Below are positions 7,087 through 14,930 of a stretch of 34,589 nucleotides of DNA, in pieces. A model generated the notes under the pieces. The model was given only the letters and a program-made list of their open reading frames with translations, made no database searches and was not told the DNA's origin. Every line of letters begins with the position of its first letter. Positions within the stretch are counted from its first letter, which is position 1. The stretch is from contig CANQRP010000006.1 in NCBI GenBank assembly GCA_947626305.1, forward strand, positions 1 to 34,589. The letters run 5' to 3'. The position numbers and the translations under genes were made by a program. This stretch comes from an uncultured Clostridia bacterium (GTDB taxonomy: Bacteria > Bacillota > Clostridia > Christensenellales > Borkfalkiaceae).

Positions 7087-7608
7087 TCAGTTTTCGAAGT
7101 AGATCGCGTCTACGATCGTCTTTGCGAGCGTTTCGACGCATTCGGCGCAGTCCTCTTCGAGCCACGCCATGGAGACGTTAAAGAGCATCCCCGCATATAA
7201 ATACGGTTGGTATTTGTCCGCGGACGGCTCGTCGCTCTTGAATTTTTCGACAAAATTCCGATTCAGATAATCGAGATAGAAATATTCGAGGCGCGCCCGC
7301 CGAAGCAATTTGAAGGGCTCCTTCTGCTGTTTGAAGAGGGTGAGAACGTCCGTGGCGATCTTCACGTAATCGGCTTTGCAGCGCGGATACAGCCGCTGCC
7401 CATACAAAAACCCCTTGGCGTTATGCTCGAAATAGTAGAGGATGACGTCTTCTTTTCGCTTGAAATAGCGATAGAAGGTCGCCCGCCCCACTCCCGCCTT
7501 TCCGGCGATGTCGGTGACGCTGATCTTTTCGTACTCGTACTCGTGCATGAGTTTGAAGAGCGCCGTCACGATGTAATAGCGGGTGTATTCCTCGGGAGCG
7601 TAATCCAT
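7087..7608 (-). CDS. TetR/AcrR-family transcriptional regulator
   Basis: The start at 7608 (MDYAPEEYTRYYIV) has AGGAGAGG eight bases upstream; the track start at 7635 is further out and lacks an RBS. The N-terminal region (about residues 10-55) is a TetR DNA-binding domain: FKLMHEYEYEKISVTDIAGKAGVGRATFYRYFKRKEDVI, where VGRATFYRYF is the recognition helix. The ~120-residue C-terminal part should bind a ligand and dimerise; it is rich in Tyr and Leu, like the small-domain DhaS/TetR_C types. It is divergent from two membrane-protein genes, with promoters sharing the -10 region, so it probably represses itself and them. Confidence 0.92.
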   Translation of the reverse strand: MDYAPEEYTRYYIVTALFKLMHEYEYEKISVTDIAGKAGVGRATFYRYFKRKEDVILYYFEHNAKGFLYGQRLYPRCKADYVKIATDVLTLFKQQKEPFKLLRRARLEYFYLDYLNRNFVEKFKSDEPSADKYQPYLYAGMLFNVSMAWLEEDCAECVETLAKTIVDAIYFEN

Positions 7609-7682
7609 GATACAAACCTCTCCTTTCCGTCTCATTTCCGCGGACGCTTTCGCGCTTTCTGTTCCAAGGGGCTTTCAAAGGC

Positions 7683-7712
7683 TTGCCCTCCCGCGGCGGT
7701 TTGTTTTATGAT
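7683..7712 (+). promoter_or_regulatory. Putative promoter of the 7785-9021 operon
   Basis: TTGCCC, 18 bases, TATGAT. The -10 shares bases with the minus-strand -10 of the regulator gene (7708-7713), so occupation of one should block the other. Confidence 0.55.
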
Positions 7713-7736
7713 ACACTTGTTTCACGGAAAAGTCAA
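7708..7736 (-). promoter_or_regulatory. Sigma-A promoter of the TetR-type regulator gene
   Basis: Minus strand TTGACT, 17 bases, TATCAT, about 100 bases upstream of the ATG at 7608. A TetR operator is expected here; ACTTGTTTCACGGAAAAGT is only an imperfect dyad, so the exact site is not assigned. Confidence 0.75.
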
Positions 7737-7784
7737 CCGAATGCGCGCAAGGCGCTTTTCCGAAAAAAATTCAGAGGTGTTATC

Positions 7785-8318
7785 ATGCTGGAAAAAGACT
7801 TTGTATCCTACGAATACAAGACCAAAACGGTAAAAGCGACCGATCAGGCGAGAGCCGCCGATCTGTACGAATCGTTCGGCTGGGAGATCACGGGGACCTC
7901 CGCAACGGCGCTCGACGGGGTGACGCTCTCCCTCAAACGGGACAGAAAACAAAGACACAAGCAGGAACTCAACAAGCTCGAACGGCAAGCCGAGGAGACG
8001 CTCGATACGATCGACGGGTTGCAGAGAGCCAAGACGAGAGGGGCGAGCGTGTTTGCCTATCTCTTCGGCATTTGCGCAACGCTGCTGCTCGGCGGCGGCA
8101 TGTGCCTCGTGATGCTGTACGACGGGCTCCCCACGACGATCGTCGGGATCGCGATCGGCGTCATCGGGCTTGCGCTGTGCGGTGTAAACTATGCGATCTT
8201 TGCAAAACTCGTCGCAAAAAAGACAAAGGCGGTGTTGCCCGCCATCGACGACAATGAGGAAAAACTCGCCCTTCTTCTGGAAAAGGGCAACGACTTGCTG
8301 AATACGGACATCATCTGA
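7785..8318 (+). CDS. Membrane protein with coiled coil and two TM helices (177 aa)
   Basis: The start at 7785 (MLEKDFVSYEYKTKTVK) has AGAGGTG upstream; the ORF's earlier start at 7683 lies in the promoter. Residues 1-50 form a small domain (FGWEITGTSATALDGVTLSLKRDRK) that looks related to a family of Clostridial membrane proteins beginning FVSYEYK. A charged helix (about 52-85) follows, then two membrane helices (about 88-111 and 117-140), and a cytosolic tail with acidic residues. It is the first gene after the TetR-type regulator and four bases before the next membrane protein, suggesting a regulated pair. Function is unknown. Confidence 0.8.
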   Translation: MLEKDFVSYEYKTKTVKATDQARAADLYESFGWEITGTSATALDGVTLSLKRDRKQRHKQELNKLERQAEETLDTIDGLQRAKTRGASVFAYLFGICATLLLGGGMCLVMLYDGLPTTIVGIAIGVIGLALCGVNYAIFAKLVAKKTKAVLPAIDDNEEKLALLLEKGNDLLNTDII

Positions 8319-8322
8319 CGAA

Positions 8323-9021
8323 ATGGCAAAAGCGGAAAAGAAAAGGGTCGAAAAACAACCCGTGAAGCGGCTTCTCGCCATATGGAGCGACAAGGTGCAA
8401 CGCGTCTTTGTTTCTTCGACCCTTTCCCTCATCGCGACGGTCGCGTTTGCGGGCTACAATCTGTTTCTGTGGCTTACTTGCGGTGCGGCGTGGAACATCG
8501 GCATCGCCGTTTACTATGTTCTGCTCGCCGGCATCCGAGCGCACGTCCTGCTCTCCGAACGAAGATTCCGACGCGCGGACCTGAGTGAAGAGCAACGGGA
8601 AGCCATCCGCAAAAAGATCTTTCTCACCCAAAGCGGAATGCTCTTTTGCATCGACCTCGCGCTGATCGTCCCCATCTCGCTCATGGTCATGCAGGAAAAA
8701 GAGGTCAACTATTCGCAGATCCCCGCGATCGCAACTGCGGCTTATACGACCTACAAGATCGTGATTTCGACGTGCAACTTCGTCAAAGACAGAAAAGAGC
8801 GGCATTGGAGCGTCAAAATATTCAAAACTTTGAATTTTGTGGACGCACTCGTCTCCGTGCTGTCCCTGCAATACATTCTGGTGATGACCTTCGGGGAGGG
8901 AGTGAAGGACACCATGCTGACGCTCTGCGCCACGACCACCTTTGCGATATGGGCGATGCTCATCGCCGTCTCCGTGTTTTCGCTCTGGAAGGCGATCAAG
9001 GAGAGGCGGAAGGGATCATAA
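8323..9021 (+). CDS. Polytopic membrane protein, function unknown (232 aa)
   Basis: It begins four bases after the preceding stop (TGACGAAATG) and shows no RBS of its own, so translation is probably coupled. A basic N-terminus (MAKAEKKRVEKQPVKR) is followed by about six hydrophobic helices between residues 28 and 225, with charged loops (LLSERRFRRADLSEEQREAIRKK; FVKDRKERHWSVK). No transporter signature is recognised. The stop codon overlaps the stop of the convergent ASCH-domain gene by six bases, leaving no room for a terminator between them. Confidence 0.8.
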   Translation: MAKAEKKRVEKQPVKRLLAIWSDKVQRVFVSSTLSLIATVAFAGYNLFLWLTCGAAWNIGIAVYYVLLAGIRAHVLLSERRFRRADLSEEQREAIRKKIFLTQSGMLFCIDLALIVPISLMVMQEKEVNYSQIPAIATAAYTTYKIVISTCNFVKDRKERHWSVKIFKTLNFVDALVSVLSLQYILVMTFGEGVKDTMLTLCATTTFAIWAMLIAVSVFSLWKAIKERRKGS

Positions 9022-9360
9022 AAGTTCCAACCGCATGCCGACCACGCCGTAAATCCGTTGCTCCGCGGGAGAATAGTACGCTTCCATATCCCGGGGAGAA
9101 GCAAGCGGGAGGGTCTCCGCCGTGTAGCCGCATTCGAGGAGCGGAAGCGTGCGGTAGAGCGCCGCAAAGTCGGGAAAGACCTCTTTGCCCGACACTTTCG
9201 CCGTGAGCGTTTGCCCCGTGGCGTTGTTCGTAAACAATATTTCGTCGCCGATCCCGATCTTTCGGCGCTTTTCGTCATTGAGCCGCAACTCGAATTTTTT
9301 GCGTCCGCTTGCGATCATTGCAAAGGGCGCGGGGTCGAGCTTCATTTCGTGCCGCGTCAT
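9016..9360 (-). CDS. ASCH-domain protein (114 aa)
   Basis: The pattern MKLDPAPFAMIASGRKKFELRLNDEKRRKIGIGDEILFTN is typical of small ASCH proteins: an N-terminal strand, the SGxKxxExR-like motif (SGRKKFELRLND) and the GDxIxF turn. ASCH domains share the PUA-like fold and are thought to bind RNA; some cleave RNA or hydrolyse amide bonds in modified nucleosides. Which applies here cannot be read. AGGGGA precedes the ATG. It is the last gene of a ten-gene minus-strand run and lies 12 bases after the histidine phosphatase gene. Confidence 0.85.
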   Translation of the reverse strand: MTRHEMKLDPAPFAMIASGRKKFELRLNDEKRRKIGIGDEILFTNNATGQTLTAKVSGKEVFPDFAALYRTLPLLECGYTAETLPLASPRDMEAYYSPAEQRIYGVVGMRLELL

Positions 9361-9372
9361 TTTCCGTCCCCT

Positions 9373-9900
9373 CTACCATTCATATTCTTCGATCATGCCG
9401 TTGGGTTGGGAGTAGGCGTAAAATTCCTCGTCCGTCATCTGCTTGAAATAACTGCGGATGATCCTGCACGCGCTCCCGTGGGAGACGACGAAAAGATTTT
9501 CCGTATATTTCTTCTTTATCTCGTCGAGAAAGGCATACACGCGCGCAGCGACTTGCAGGTTGGATTCGCCGCCGGGATATCGCAATGCCAAAGAATAGCG
9601 ATAGCGCTTCCCCTCGGGCGCCTCCACGCTCCTTCCCTCGAATACGCCGAAGTCCCGTTCCTTTAAGCGGTCGTCGAAGAAAATGGGAAGATCGCGCTCC
9701 CCCACGACCGCCCGCGCCGTCTCTTTTGCGCGCAAGAGGGGCGAAGAAAACAGTGCTCCGAAGGAATACGACTCAGCCTTTTCGGTGAGCGCCCTCGCCT
9801 CCGCCTCCCCGCGCGGAGAGAGCGGGATGTCGCTGCGCCCGCAATAAATTTTTTCTTCACTGCACACGGTGCTACAATGCCGCACAACATAAAGTTTCAT
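9373..9900 (-). CDS. Histidine phosphatase superfamily protein (175 aa)
   Basis: The phosphohistidine motif is RHCS (residues 7-10; His8), with Cys in place of the usual Gly of RHG. The remaining elements are intact: CGRSDIPLSPRGEAEA, the SSPLLRAKETA arginine motif, catalytic Glu81 or Asp83 in the KERDFG segment, and the second His141 in VVSHGS. The protein fits the cobalamin-phosphatase or small phosphoglycerate-mutase-like class, but the family has very diverse substrates and no cobalamin genes are nearby. AGAGGA precedes the ATG. The gene follows pepE by 25 bases in the same operon. Confidence 0.9.
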   Translation of the reverse strand: MKLYVVRHCSTVCSEEKIYCGRSDIPLSPRGEAEARALTEKAESYSFGALFSSPLLRAKETARAVVGERDLPIFFDDRLKERDFGVFEGRSVEAPEGKRYRYSLALRYPGGESNLQVAARVYAFLDEIKKKYTENLFVVSHGSACRIIRSYFKQMTDEEFYAYSQPNGMIEEYEW

Positions 9901-9925
9901 AGTTCCTCTTTTTGCCGCGGCGGTT

Positions 9926-10612
9926 TCAGAATTGTGTTTTTACCACCCGCTTTCCGTCCGAGCCGTCTAAAAGCCATACTTTTCCGCCGCCCGAGAGGGT
10001 ACTTCGCGGCTCGCCGTTGACAAACTCCAACGCCGCGTCGTTTTCGAACCCCCATGCGCGGAGCTTGTTTTTGAGAACGATCCCGTCGAATTCCGCCGCC
10101 CGCTCGTTGTAGTGGGGGCAGGCGACGCCCTTCAACCATCCGAGCCCGGGATACATGGCGTATTCCCCCTCGACGACCGAATCGGAATACATCTCCTCAA
10201 ACCAGCAGATCGCCCCCGCCGAGAGCCCCGCAAGGAGCACGCCGCGCAAATAAGCCTCTTCGATGAGCGGGAGAAGCCCGCTTCTCTTCCAATGTTCGAG
10301 CATGAACACGGTGTTGCCGCCGCCGACATAGAGAAAGTCGGCTTTTTCGAACTTTTCCTTCATTTTTCCGAAGTCCCACTCCCTGTTTACGGTGAGCGCG
10401 ACATCCGTCTTTACCCCGTAAATGCCCGTATAGACTTTATGGAAGGTATTGTAGTAGGGCATGCAATCGTGGCTTGCCGTGGGAAGGAACAGCCCACACG
10501 GGCGTCGCTCCCCCGCCGCTTTCTTCGCTTCCGCGGCGATGGAGGCGTCGATTTCGAGCGTCTCTTTGCTTTTGAGTTCTCCCCCGCCGATGGCGACAAT
10601 GCGTTTATCCAT
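9926..10612 (-). CDS. pepE: Peptidase E-like serine peptidase (family S51, 228 aa)
   Basis: MDKRIVAIGGGEL is the usual N-terminus of Clostridial S51 members. The segment FLYVGGGNT (93-101) precedes the nucleophile elbow AGLSAGA with Ser131. S51 includes dipeptidase E, which cleaves Asp-Xaa dipeptides, and cyanophycinases; the 228-residue length without a signal peptide fits the cytosolic dipeptidase class. Downstream residues (CPHYNERAAEFDGIVLKNKL) match the conserved part around the catalytic His. Its ATG overlaps the end of the PII-like gene by eight bases (ATGGATAA), so it is translationally coupled to that nitrogen-sensor-like protein. Confidence 0.9.
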   Translation of the reverse strand: MDKRIVAIGGGELKSKETLEIDASIAAEAKKAAGERRPCGLFLPTASHDCMPYYNTFHKVYTGIYGVKTDVALTVNREWDFGKMKEKFEKADFLYVGGGNTVFMLEHWKRSGLLPLIEEAYLRGVLLAGLSAGAICWFEEMYSDSVVEGEYAMYPGLGWLKGVACPHYNERAAEFDGIVLKNKLRAWGFENDAALEFVNGEPRSTLSGGGKVWLLDGSDGKRVVKTQF

Positions 10613-11450
10613 TCTTCTGTTCGAGTTCCTCCGTCTCTTTGTGCAATTCCGCTTCGTCCGCGGCGGAAATGCCCACGGTCCGATCCACGGGCAAAGAGAA
10701 GATCACGCCGCCCGCCTCCGTTTTTAAGCCGACGTTTTCGGAGAGTGCGCGCATGATGGCAAGTTTGCTCTCCCGCTTGGCGAGAATGAGTAAAATTTCC
10801 TGCTCCCGCGCGAGCGTGATGCCGATGAACTGCTCCGCTTTGTCGTTTTCGAGGGCGCGTGCCCGCAGAATGGTGCCGCCCGCGGCGCCTGCCGAGCGCG
10901 CCGCTTCCATCGCCTCGTCCACTCTGCCCGCTTCCACCGCGGCTACAATGAGGTCGTATTTTCTTTCCTGATTCGTCATCGTCTTTTTTCCCTCCGCCGT
11001 TTTGTTTGTCGCCGCTTTCAAAAGTCCGTTCGCCGTGATCTCGGAGATCCCCGTCAGGGGGACGGTGAATGAGATCCCCTTCCCGACAAGATAGAGCGCC
11101 ATTTTCGCATGGAGCACCCGCATGATCGCATCTTCATCGCTCTCCGGGATGAGGGAGACGACGACCGCCTTCGTGCTCTCGCCGATCCCCAAATAGTCCA
11201 AAAGTTGCGAGCGCGCGGTCCCCGTGCCCGCAAAGGTGAACGAGAGCGCGACGGATACGTCGTCCAGGATCTCTTTGAAGTTCCCTTCGTCGGAGGGGTT
11301 CACCACGCCGAACAGCAATTTGACCCGCCCCGGCTTTTTGGGCGCAGGGGGCTTGACGCCGATCTTCCCGCCCACTTTTTCGCCCGCCGCCAAAAAGGTA
11401 TGAACGATCTGTGCGGCGGGATTGTTCTTTGTGTCGTGTTTCTCGCTCAT
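10605..11450 (-). CDS. Protein with two tandem PII-like domains
   Basis: Two similar halves are visible. In the first (about 43-136) KLLFGVVNPSDEGNFKEILDD leads through GTGTARSQLLDYLG to GKGISFTVPLTGIS. In the second (about 163-262) KYDLIVAAVEAGRVDEAMEAARSAGAAGGTILRAR leads to REQEILLILAKRES and GGVIFSLPVDRTVG. The GT(x)RA turn, the EILLIL strand and the GxxFxxPVxxxVG end are PII (GlnB/GlnK) fold hallmarks. The T-loops are short and no uridylylation Tyr is seen. The start overlaps the DUF1538 stop by ATGA and its own stop overlaps pepE. It likely senses a small ligand and controls the partner membrane protein; that is inference from context. Confidence 0.8.
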   Translation of the reverse strand: MSEKHDTKNNPAAQIVHTFLAAGEKVGGKIGVKPPAPKKPGRVKLLFGVVNPSDEGNFKEILDDVSVALSFTFAGTGTARSQLLDYLGIGESTKAVVVSLIPESDEDAIMRVLHAKMALYLVGKGISFTVPLTGISEITANGLLKAATNKTAEGKKTMTNQERKYDLIVAAVEAGRVDEAMEAARSAGAAGGTILRARALENDKAEQFIGITLAREQEILLILAKRESKLAIMRALSENVGLKTEAGGVIFSLPVDRTVGISAADEAELHKETEELEQKNG

Positions 11451-12991
11451 GCGTCCACCTCATATTCGAGGATCCGATCCTCCACGGAGAGAAAGTTTCG
11501 CCGGATGCGGCGGGTCTTGCGCTGATAGACGATCCCCAAGATCTGAATGGAGATCAGCGGAGTGAGCGCGACGAACGCCACACAGCCGAATGCCTGCGTC
11601 ATGATGTTCGCCGTACTGCCGCCGCTCAGCGTATAGCACGCCCCCACCGCGAGCGGGAGGACAAAGGAGGAGACCATGGCGCCGCTCGCCACGCCGCCCG
11701 AGTCGAATGCAATGCCCGTAAACATGGGCGGGGTGAAGAATGTGAGAACGAGAGCGAGCGCATAGCCGGGCAGCAGGATATACATGATATTGATCCCCGT
11801 CAGAATGCGCAGCATGGCGAGCCCGAGGGAGATGCAAACGCCCGCGCAGAGCCCCCTCTTCATGGACTTTGCGCCGATCGCGCCCGCGGAAATGCGCTCC
11901 ACCTGCTTATTGAGCACGTGAACGGCAGGTTCCGCAGCCACCACAAAATAGCCGATGAGCATGCCCACGGGGATGAGCAACCACCCTCCCCAAAGGTTTG
12001 CGAGCTGCTCTCCGATGGCTCTGCCGACGGGCATAAAGCCGACGTTCGCCCCCGTCAAAAAGAGCGCGAGCCCCAAAAACGTATAGGCAAACCCGACGAA
12101 AATGCGCACCATCTGGCGTTTTCGAAAGGCGCGGGTGAAGAGTTCGAACCCGAGGAAGAACAGGAGCACGGGAGTGAGGGCAATGAGAACTTCGGTGGAA
12201 TAATCGGAAAAGCCTTTCAGATAGAGAAAGAGCATTCCGTAGGTATTGGCGGGAAGATCGGGCTCCGCGTTGTAGGGGTAATCGAGACCGCCGATCTGAA
12301 ACACGATGCCGAGGGTCAGAACGGCGATGATGGGTCCCACGCTCGAAAGCGCAACGAGTCCGAAGGAATCCGCCTGTCCCTTTTCGTCGCTTCGGATGGA
12401 GGCGACGCCGACGCCGAGCGACATGATGAAGGGCACCGTCATCGGTCCCGTCGTGACGCCGCCCGCATCGAACGACACCGCCCAAAAATCGGGCGAGACG
12501 AAGATGCTCAGCACGAATGCCATCACGTAAAATCCGATGAGCAGAATGCTCAAACGGATATGGAATACGATGCGGAGCATGGCAAACATGAGAAAGACGC
12601 CCACGCCGACCGCCACCGTGAGAATGAGCAGATAGTTGCCGAGGACGGTGCGGTCGGACAGGCTCTTGACCTGCGCCGCGAGAATTTGAAGATCGGGCTC
12701 CGCGACGGTGACGATGATGCCGATGACAAAGGAGACGAGCGCGATCAACCAGATCTTGCGGGAATGCGTGATGGAAGAGCCGATCTTTTCGCCGATGACG
12801 AGCATGGACATATCCGCGCCCAAGGTAAAACAGCCCATCCCGAAGATGAGCAAAAAGACGCCCACGACGAAGAGGATGAAAACGCCCGCATCCAACGGCG
12901 CCACCGTGAGCGAGAGCGCCGCGATGATGAGGGCGATCGGCAGGATCGAGGTGAGCGATTCCACAATTTTTTCTTTGAGTGCCAACGTCAT
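11447..12991 (-). CDS. DUF1538 multipass membrane protein (two repeats, 514 aa)
   Basis: About 12 or more hydrophobic helices are arranged as two homologous halves. Each half carries a VAEPxxxxL motif (VAEPDLQIL and AAEPAVHVL) and a following FDxGGVxxG motif (VSFDAGGVTTGPM and IAFDSGGVASGAM). This duplicated arrangement is typical of DUF1538 proteins, proposed to be transporters of unknown substrate. The paired conserved Asp and Glu residues in membrane segments are candidates for ion or substrate coordination. It begins one base after the rpiB stop and overlaps the PII-like gene by ATGA, so the two are probably made together. Confidence 0.88.
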   Translation of the reverse strand: MTLALKEKIVESLTSILPIALIIAALSLTVAPLDAGVFILFVVGVFLLIFGMGCFTLGADMSMLVIGEKIGSSITHSRKIWLIALVSFVIGIIVTVAEPDLQILAAQVKSLSDRTVLGNYLLILTVAVGVGVFLMFAMLRIVFHIRLSILLIGFYVMAFVLSIFVSPDFWAVSFDAGGVTTGPMTVPFIMSLGVGVASIRSDEKGQADSFGLVALSSVGPIIAVLTLGIVFQIGGLDYPYNAEPDLPANTYGMLFLYLKGFSDYSTEVLIALTPVLLFFLGFELFTRAFRKRQMVRIFVGFAYTFLGLALFLTGANVGFMPVGRAIGEQLANLWGGWLLIPVGMLIGYFVVAAEPAVHVLNKQVERISAGAIGAKSMKRGLCAGVCISLGLAMLRILTGINIMYILLPGYALALVLTFFTPPMFTGIAFDSGGVASGAMVSSFVLPLAVGACYTLSGGSTANIMTQAFGCVAFVALTPLISIQILGIVYQRKTRRIRRNFLSVEDRILEYEVDA

Positions 12992-12992
12992 T

Positions 12993-13445
12993 TTACTTCA
13001 TGTACTTCTTTTCGATCGCCGCGATCTTATCGATGCGGCGTTGATGTTTTTCAAGCCCCGAAAACTCCGTTTCGAGAAAGGTCTTGGCGATGTTCAGCCC
13101 GAGATTTACGCCGACGATTCCCCCGCCGAGGGCGAGCACGTTGGCATTGTTGTGTTCGCGGGTAAGACGGGCGCAGGTCTCGTCCGTGCAGAGCGCGCAT
13201 CGGATCCCGGGCACCTTGTTGGCGGCAATGGAGATCCCGATGCCCGTGGTGCAGACGAAAATACCGCGGTCGCACTCCCCTTTCGCAACCGCTTCCGCGC
13301 CGCGGAGGGCGAAGTCGGGATAGTCGCACGAACAGTCGGTCGTCGTGCCGAAATCCACCGCCTCGTAGCCGTTGGCGGCAAGATACTCCGCGATCTTGTT
13401 TTTGAGGGCAAGTCCCCCGTGATCGCATGCAAGCGCAATTTTCAT
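12993..13445 (-). CDS. rpiB: Ribose-5-phosphate isomerase B
   Basis: MKIALACDHGGLALKNKIAEYL with the ACDHGG motif, the catalytic Cys in VCTTGIGISIAANK and REHNNANVLALGG are the signature blocks of RpiB (LacAB family). The enzyme interconverts ribose-5-phosphate and ribulose-5-phosphate in the non-oxidative pentose phosphate pathway. The start at 13445 has AGGAG seven bases upstream; the track's ATG at 13451 is too close to that RBS. The 150-residue length is normal. It follows the arginine-phosphatase-like gene by 15 bases, matching the ywlC-ywlE-ywlF order known from Bacillus. Confidence 0.96.
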   Translation of the reverse strand: MKIALACDHGGLALKNKIAEYLAANGYEAVDFGTTTDCSCDYPDFALRGAEAVAKGECDRGIFVCTTGIGISIAANKVPGIRCALCTDETCARLTREHNNANVLALGGGIVGVNLGLNIAKTFLETEFSGLEKHQRRIDKIAAIEKKYMK

Positions 13446-13460
13446 GATCATTCTCCTGTT

Positions 13461-13937
13461 TTATTTCGTTCCGCTCTCTGAGGTCGGGCAATAGCGCTCG
13501 ATGATGAGCGGCAGACATTCCCGGATGCGGCGCAGAGTCACGCGGTATACGTCGATATCCTGCCCGTAGGGGTCGGGGATCTCCCTGCCGCACAGCAGCG
13601 GAAAACTCGTGACATTGGGATATTTATCGAGCGCAAGGCGGTGCCGTTCCGTCATACAGACGACGAGATACGCCCCGCGCACCGTTTTTTCGGTGAGCTG
13701 CTTCGGCTTGAAACTCTTATTCACCGAGATCTTCGCCTCCGAAAGCGCCTGTGCGCTGTGCGGGGAGAGCACGCTCCCCGCCTCCACGTTCAATCCCGCG
13801 GAACTCACCTGATAGCCCGAAATTTTGCGGCGGCGGAGCTCCTTCCGAAGCGCCGCTTCCGCCATGGGCGAACGGCAGGTATTCCCCGTGCAGACGAAGA
13901 CGATCTTTTTTTTAGGTTCAGCTTTCTTTTGTTCCAT
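13461..13937 (-). CDS. ywlE: Low-molecular-weight phosphatase, probable protein-arginine phosphatase (YwlE type)
   Basis: The P-loop is VCTGNTCRS: nucleophile Cys16, Thr20 and Arg22. Thr in the CxxNTCR position is the residue associated with phosphoarginine specificity in Bacillus YwlE; ordinary tyrosine phosphatases have Ile or Leu there. The general-acid loop DPYG is present near the C-terminus. A ten-residue N-terminal extension (MEQKKAEPKK) precedes the first strand. The gene overlaps tsaC by 20 bases, with GGGGTGG as RBS. YwlE opposes the McsB arginine kinase in protein quality control; no mcsB is in the window, so that link is family knowledge only. Confidence 0.88.
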   Translation of the reverse strand: MEQKKAEPKKKIVFVCTGNTCRSPMAEAALRKELRRRKISGYQVSSAGLNVEAGSVLSPHSAQALSEAKISVNKSFKPKQLTEKTVRGAYLVVCMTERHRLALDKYPNVTSFPLLCGREIPDPYGQDIDVYRVTLRRIRECLPLIIERYCPTSESGTK

Positions 13938-14928
13938 GTTCCACCCCGAAGGCGCGCTTCATGCGGTTCATGACCCCCGCCATGACGCCTCCTTTTTCCC
14001 GCGGCTCGATGCCGATGAGCAGCGTTGCCTGCTGTTCGCCCTTGCGCAAAAGCGCATACAGCCGCCGCGCCATTTCTTCGGGCGTCCTCCCCAAGTCGAG
14101 CGTGCGAAAGCCTTGCAAGAGCGCGCAGACTTCGCTCTCGCACAAAAAGCAGGGCGCGCCGCACGCTTCCTCCTCCCGGTAGCAAGCGACCGCTTTTTCG
14201 AGCTCTTCGCGCGGAAAGTACGCCGTTTTGCAGCGGGGAGAATAATGCTTATACGCCATGCCGGGGCTTTTGGGGCGTTCCCCCGATTTCGCGTGGTACA
14301 CCCCGCACTCCCCCACCGCTTCCACGATCATCTCCCGCGTGACGAGCCCTTCGCGCAAGATCTGCGGGATGTCTCCCGTGCAGTCCAAAACGGTACTCTC
14401 GATGCCGCTGCTGCAAGCCCCGCCGTCGAGAATGAGGGGGATCTTGCCGTTGAAATCGTCGAAGACGTGCCGTGCGGTGACGGGCGAGACATGCTTGGAG
14501 AGGTTGGCGCTCGGCGCCGCGATCGGCAGGTCCGCCGCCTTCAAAAACGCCTGTGCCGTCGGCGAAGAGGGCACGCGGATCGCGAGGGTATCGAGCCCGC
14601 AGGAGACGTATTTCGACACCTTTCCCGTCGACGGATACACCATCGTCAAAGGTCCGGGCAGAAAGGCGCGCCGAAGCGCCGCGGCATAGGGCGGCTCCCC
14701 GTCGATGAGAGGGGAAATGTCATAGTCCTTATGGACGTGCACGATGAGCGGATTGTCGGCGGGGCGCCCTTTGAGCGCAAAAATTTTGAGCACCGCTTCA
14801 TCCGAAAGGGCGTTCGCGCCCAACCCGTATACCGTTTCGGTGTGAAAGGCGACGACTTCGCCCGCCTCGATCAATGTTTTTGCCCGATCGAGCCACCCGC
14901 GCGAGCGGCTCACGATGTTTGTTTCCAT
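13918..14928 (-). CDS. tsaC: L-threonylcarbamoyladenylate synthase, Sua5 type
   Basis: The N-terminal ~200 residues are a YrdC domain (AGEVVAFHTETVYGLGANA, KGRPADNPLIVHV, FLPGPLTMV, APSANLSKHVSPVTARHV). The rest is the Sua5 domain introduced by PKSPGMAYKHYSPR, so this is the long Sua5 form (336 aa). It makes threonylcarbamoyl-AMP from Thr, bicarbonate and ATP for t6A37 modification of ANN-decoding tRNAs. The ATG at 14928 lies two bases after the dnaB stop; the track start at 14934 would be a TTG overlapping it. It is coupled to the ywlE-like and rpiB genes downstream. Confidence 0.95.
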   Translation of the reverse strand: METNIVSRSRGWLDRAKTLIEAGEVVAFHTETVYGLGANALSDEAVLKIFALKGRPADNPLIVHVHKDYDISPLIDGEPPYAAALRRAFLPGPLTMVYPSTGKVSKYVSCGLDTLAIRVPSSPTAQAFLKAADLPIAAPSANLSKHVSPVTARHVFDDFNGKIPLILDGGACSSGIESTVLDCTGDIPQILREGLVTREMIVEAVGECGVYHAKSGERPKSPGMAYKHYSPRCKTAYFPREELEKAVACYREEEACGAPCFLCESEVCALLQGFRTLDLGRTPEEMARRLYALLRKGEQQATLLIGIEPREKGGVMAGVMNRMKRAFGVEHGTKES

Positions 14929-14930
14929 GA

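Noticed and set aside
11411-13165. 584-aa plus-strand ORF antisense to the DUF1538 gene
   Set aside because: Extremely rich in Asp, His, Glu and Arg, as expected from reading hydrophobic codons backwards.
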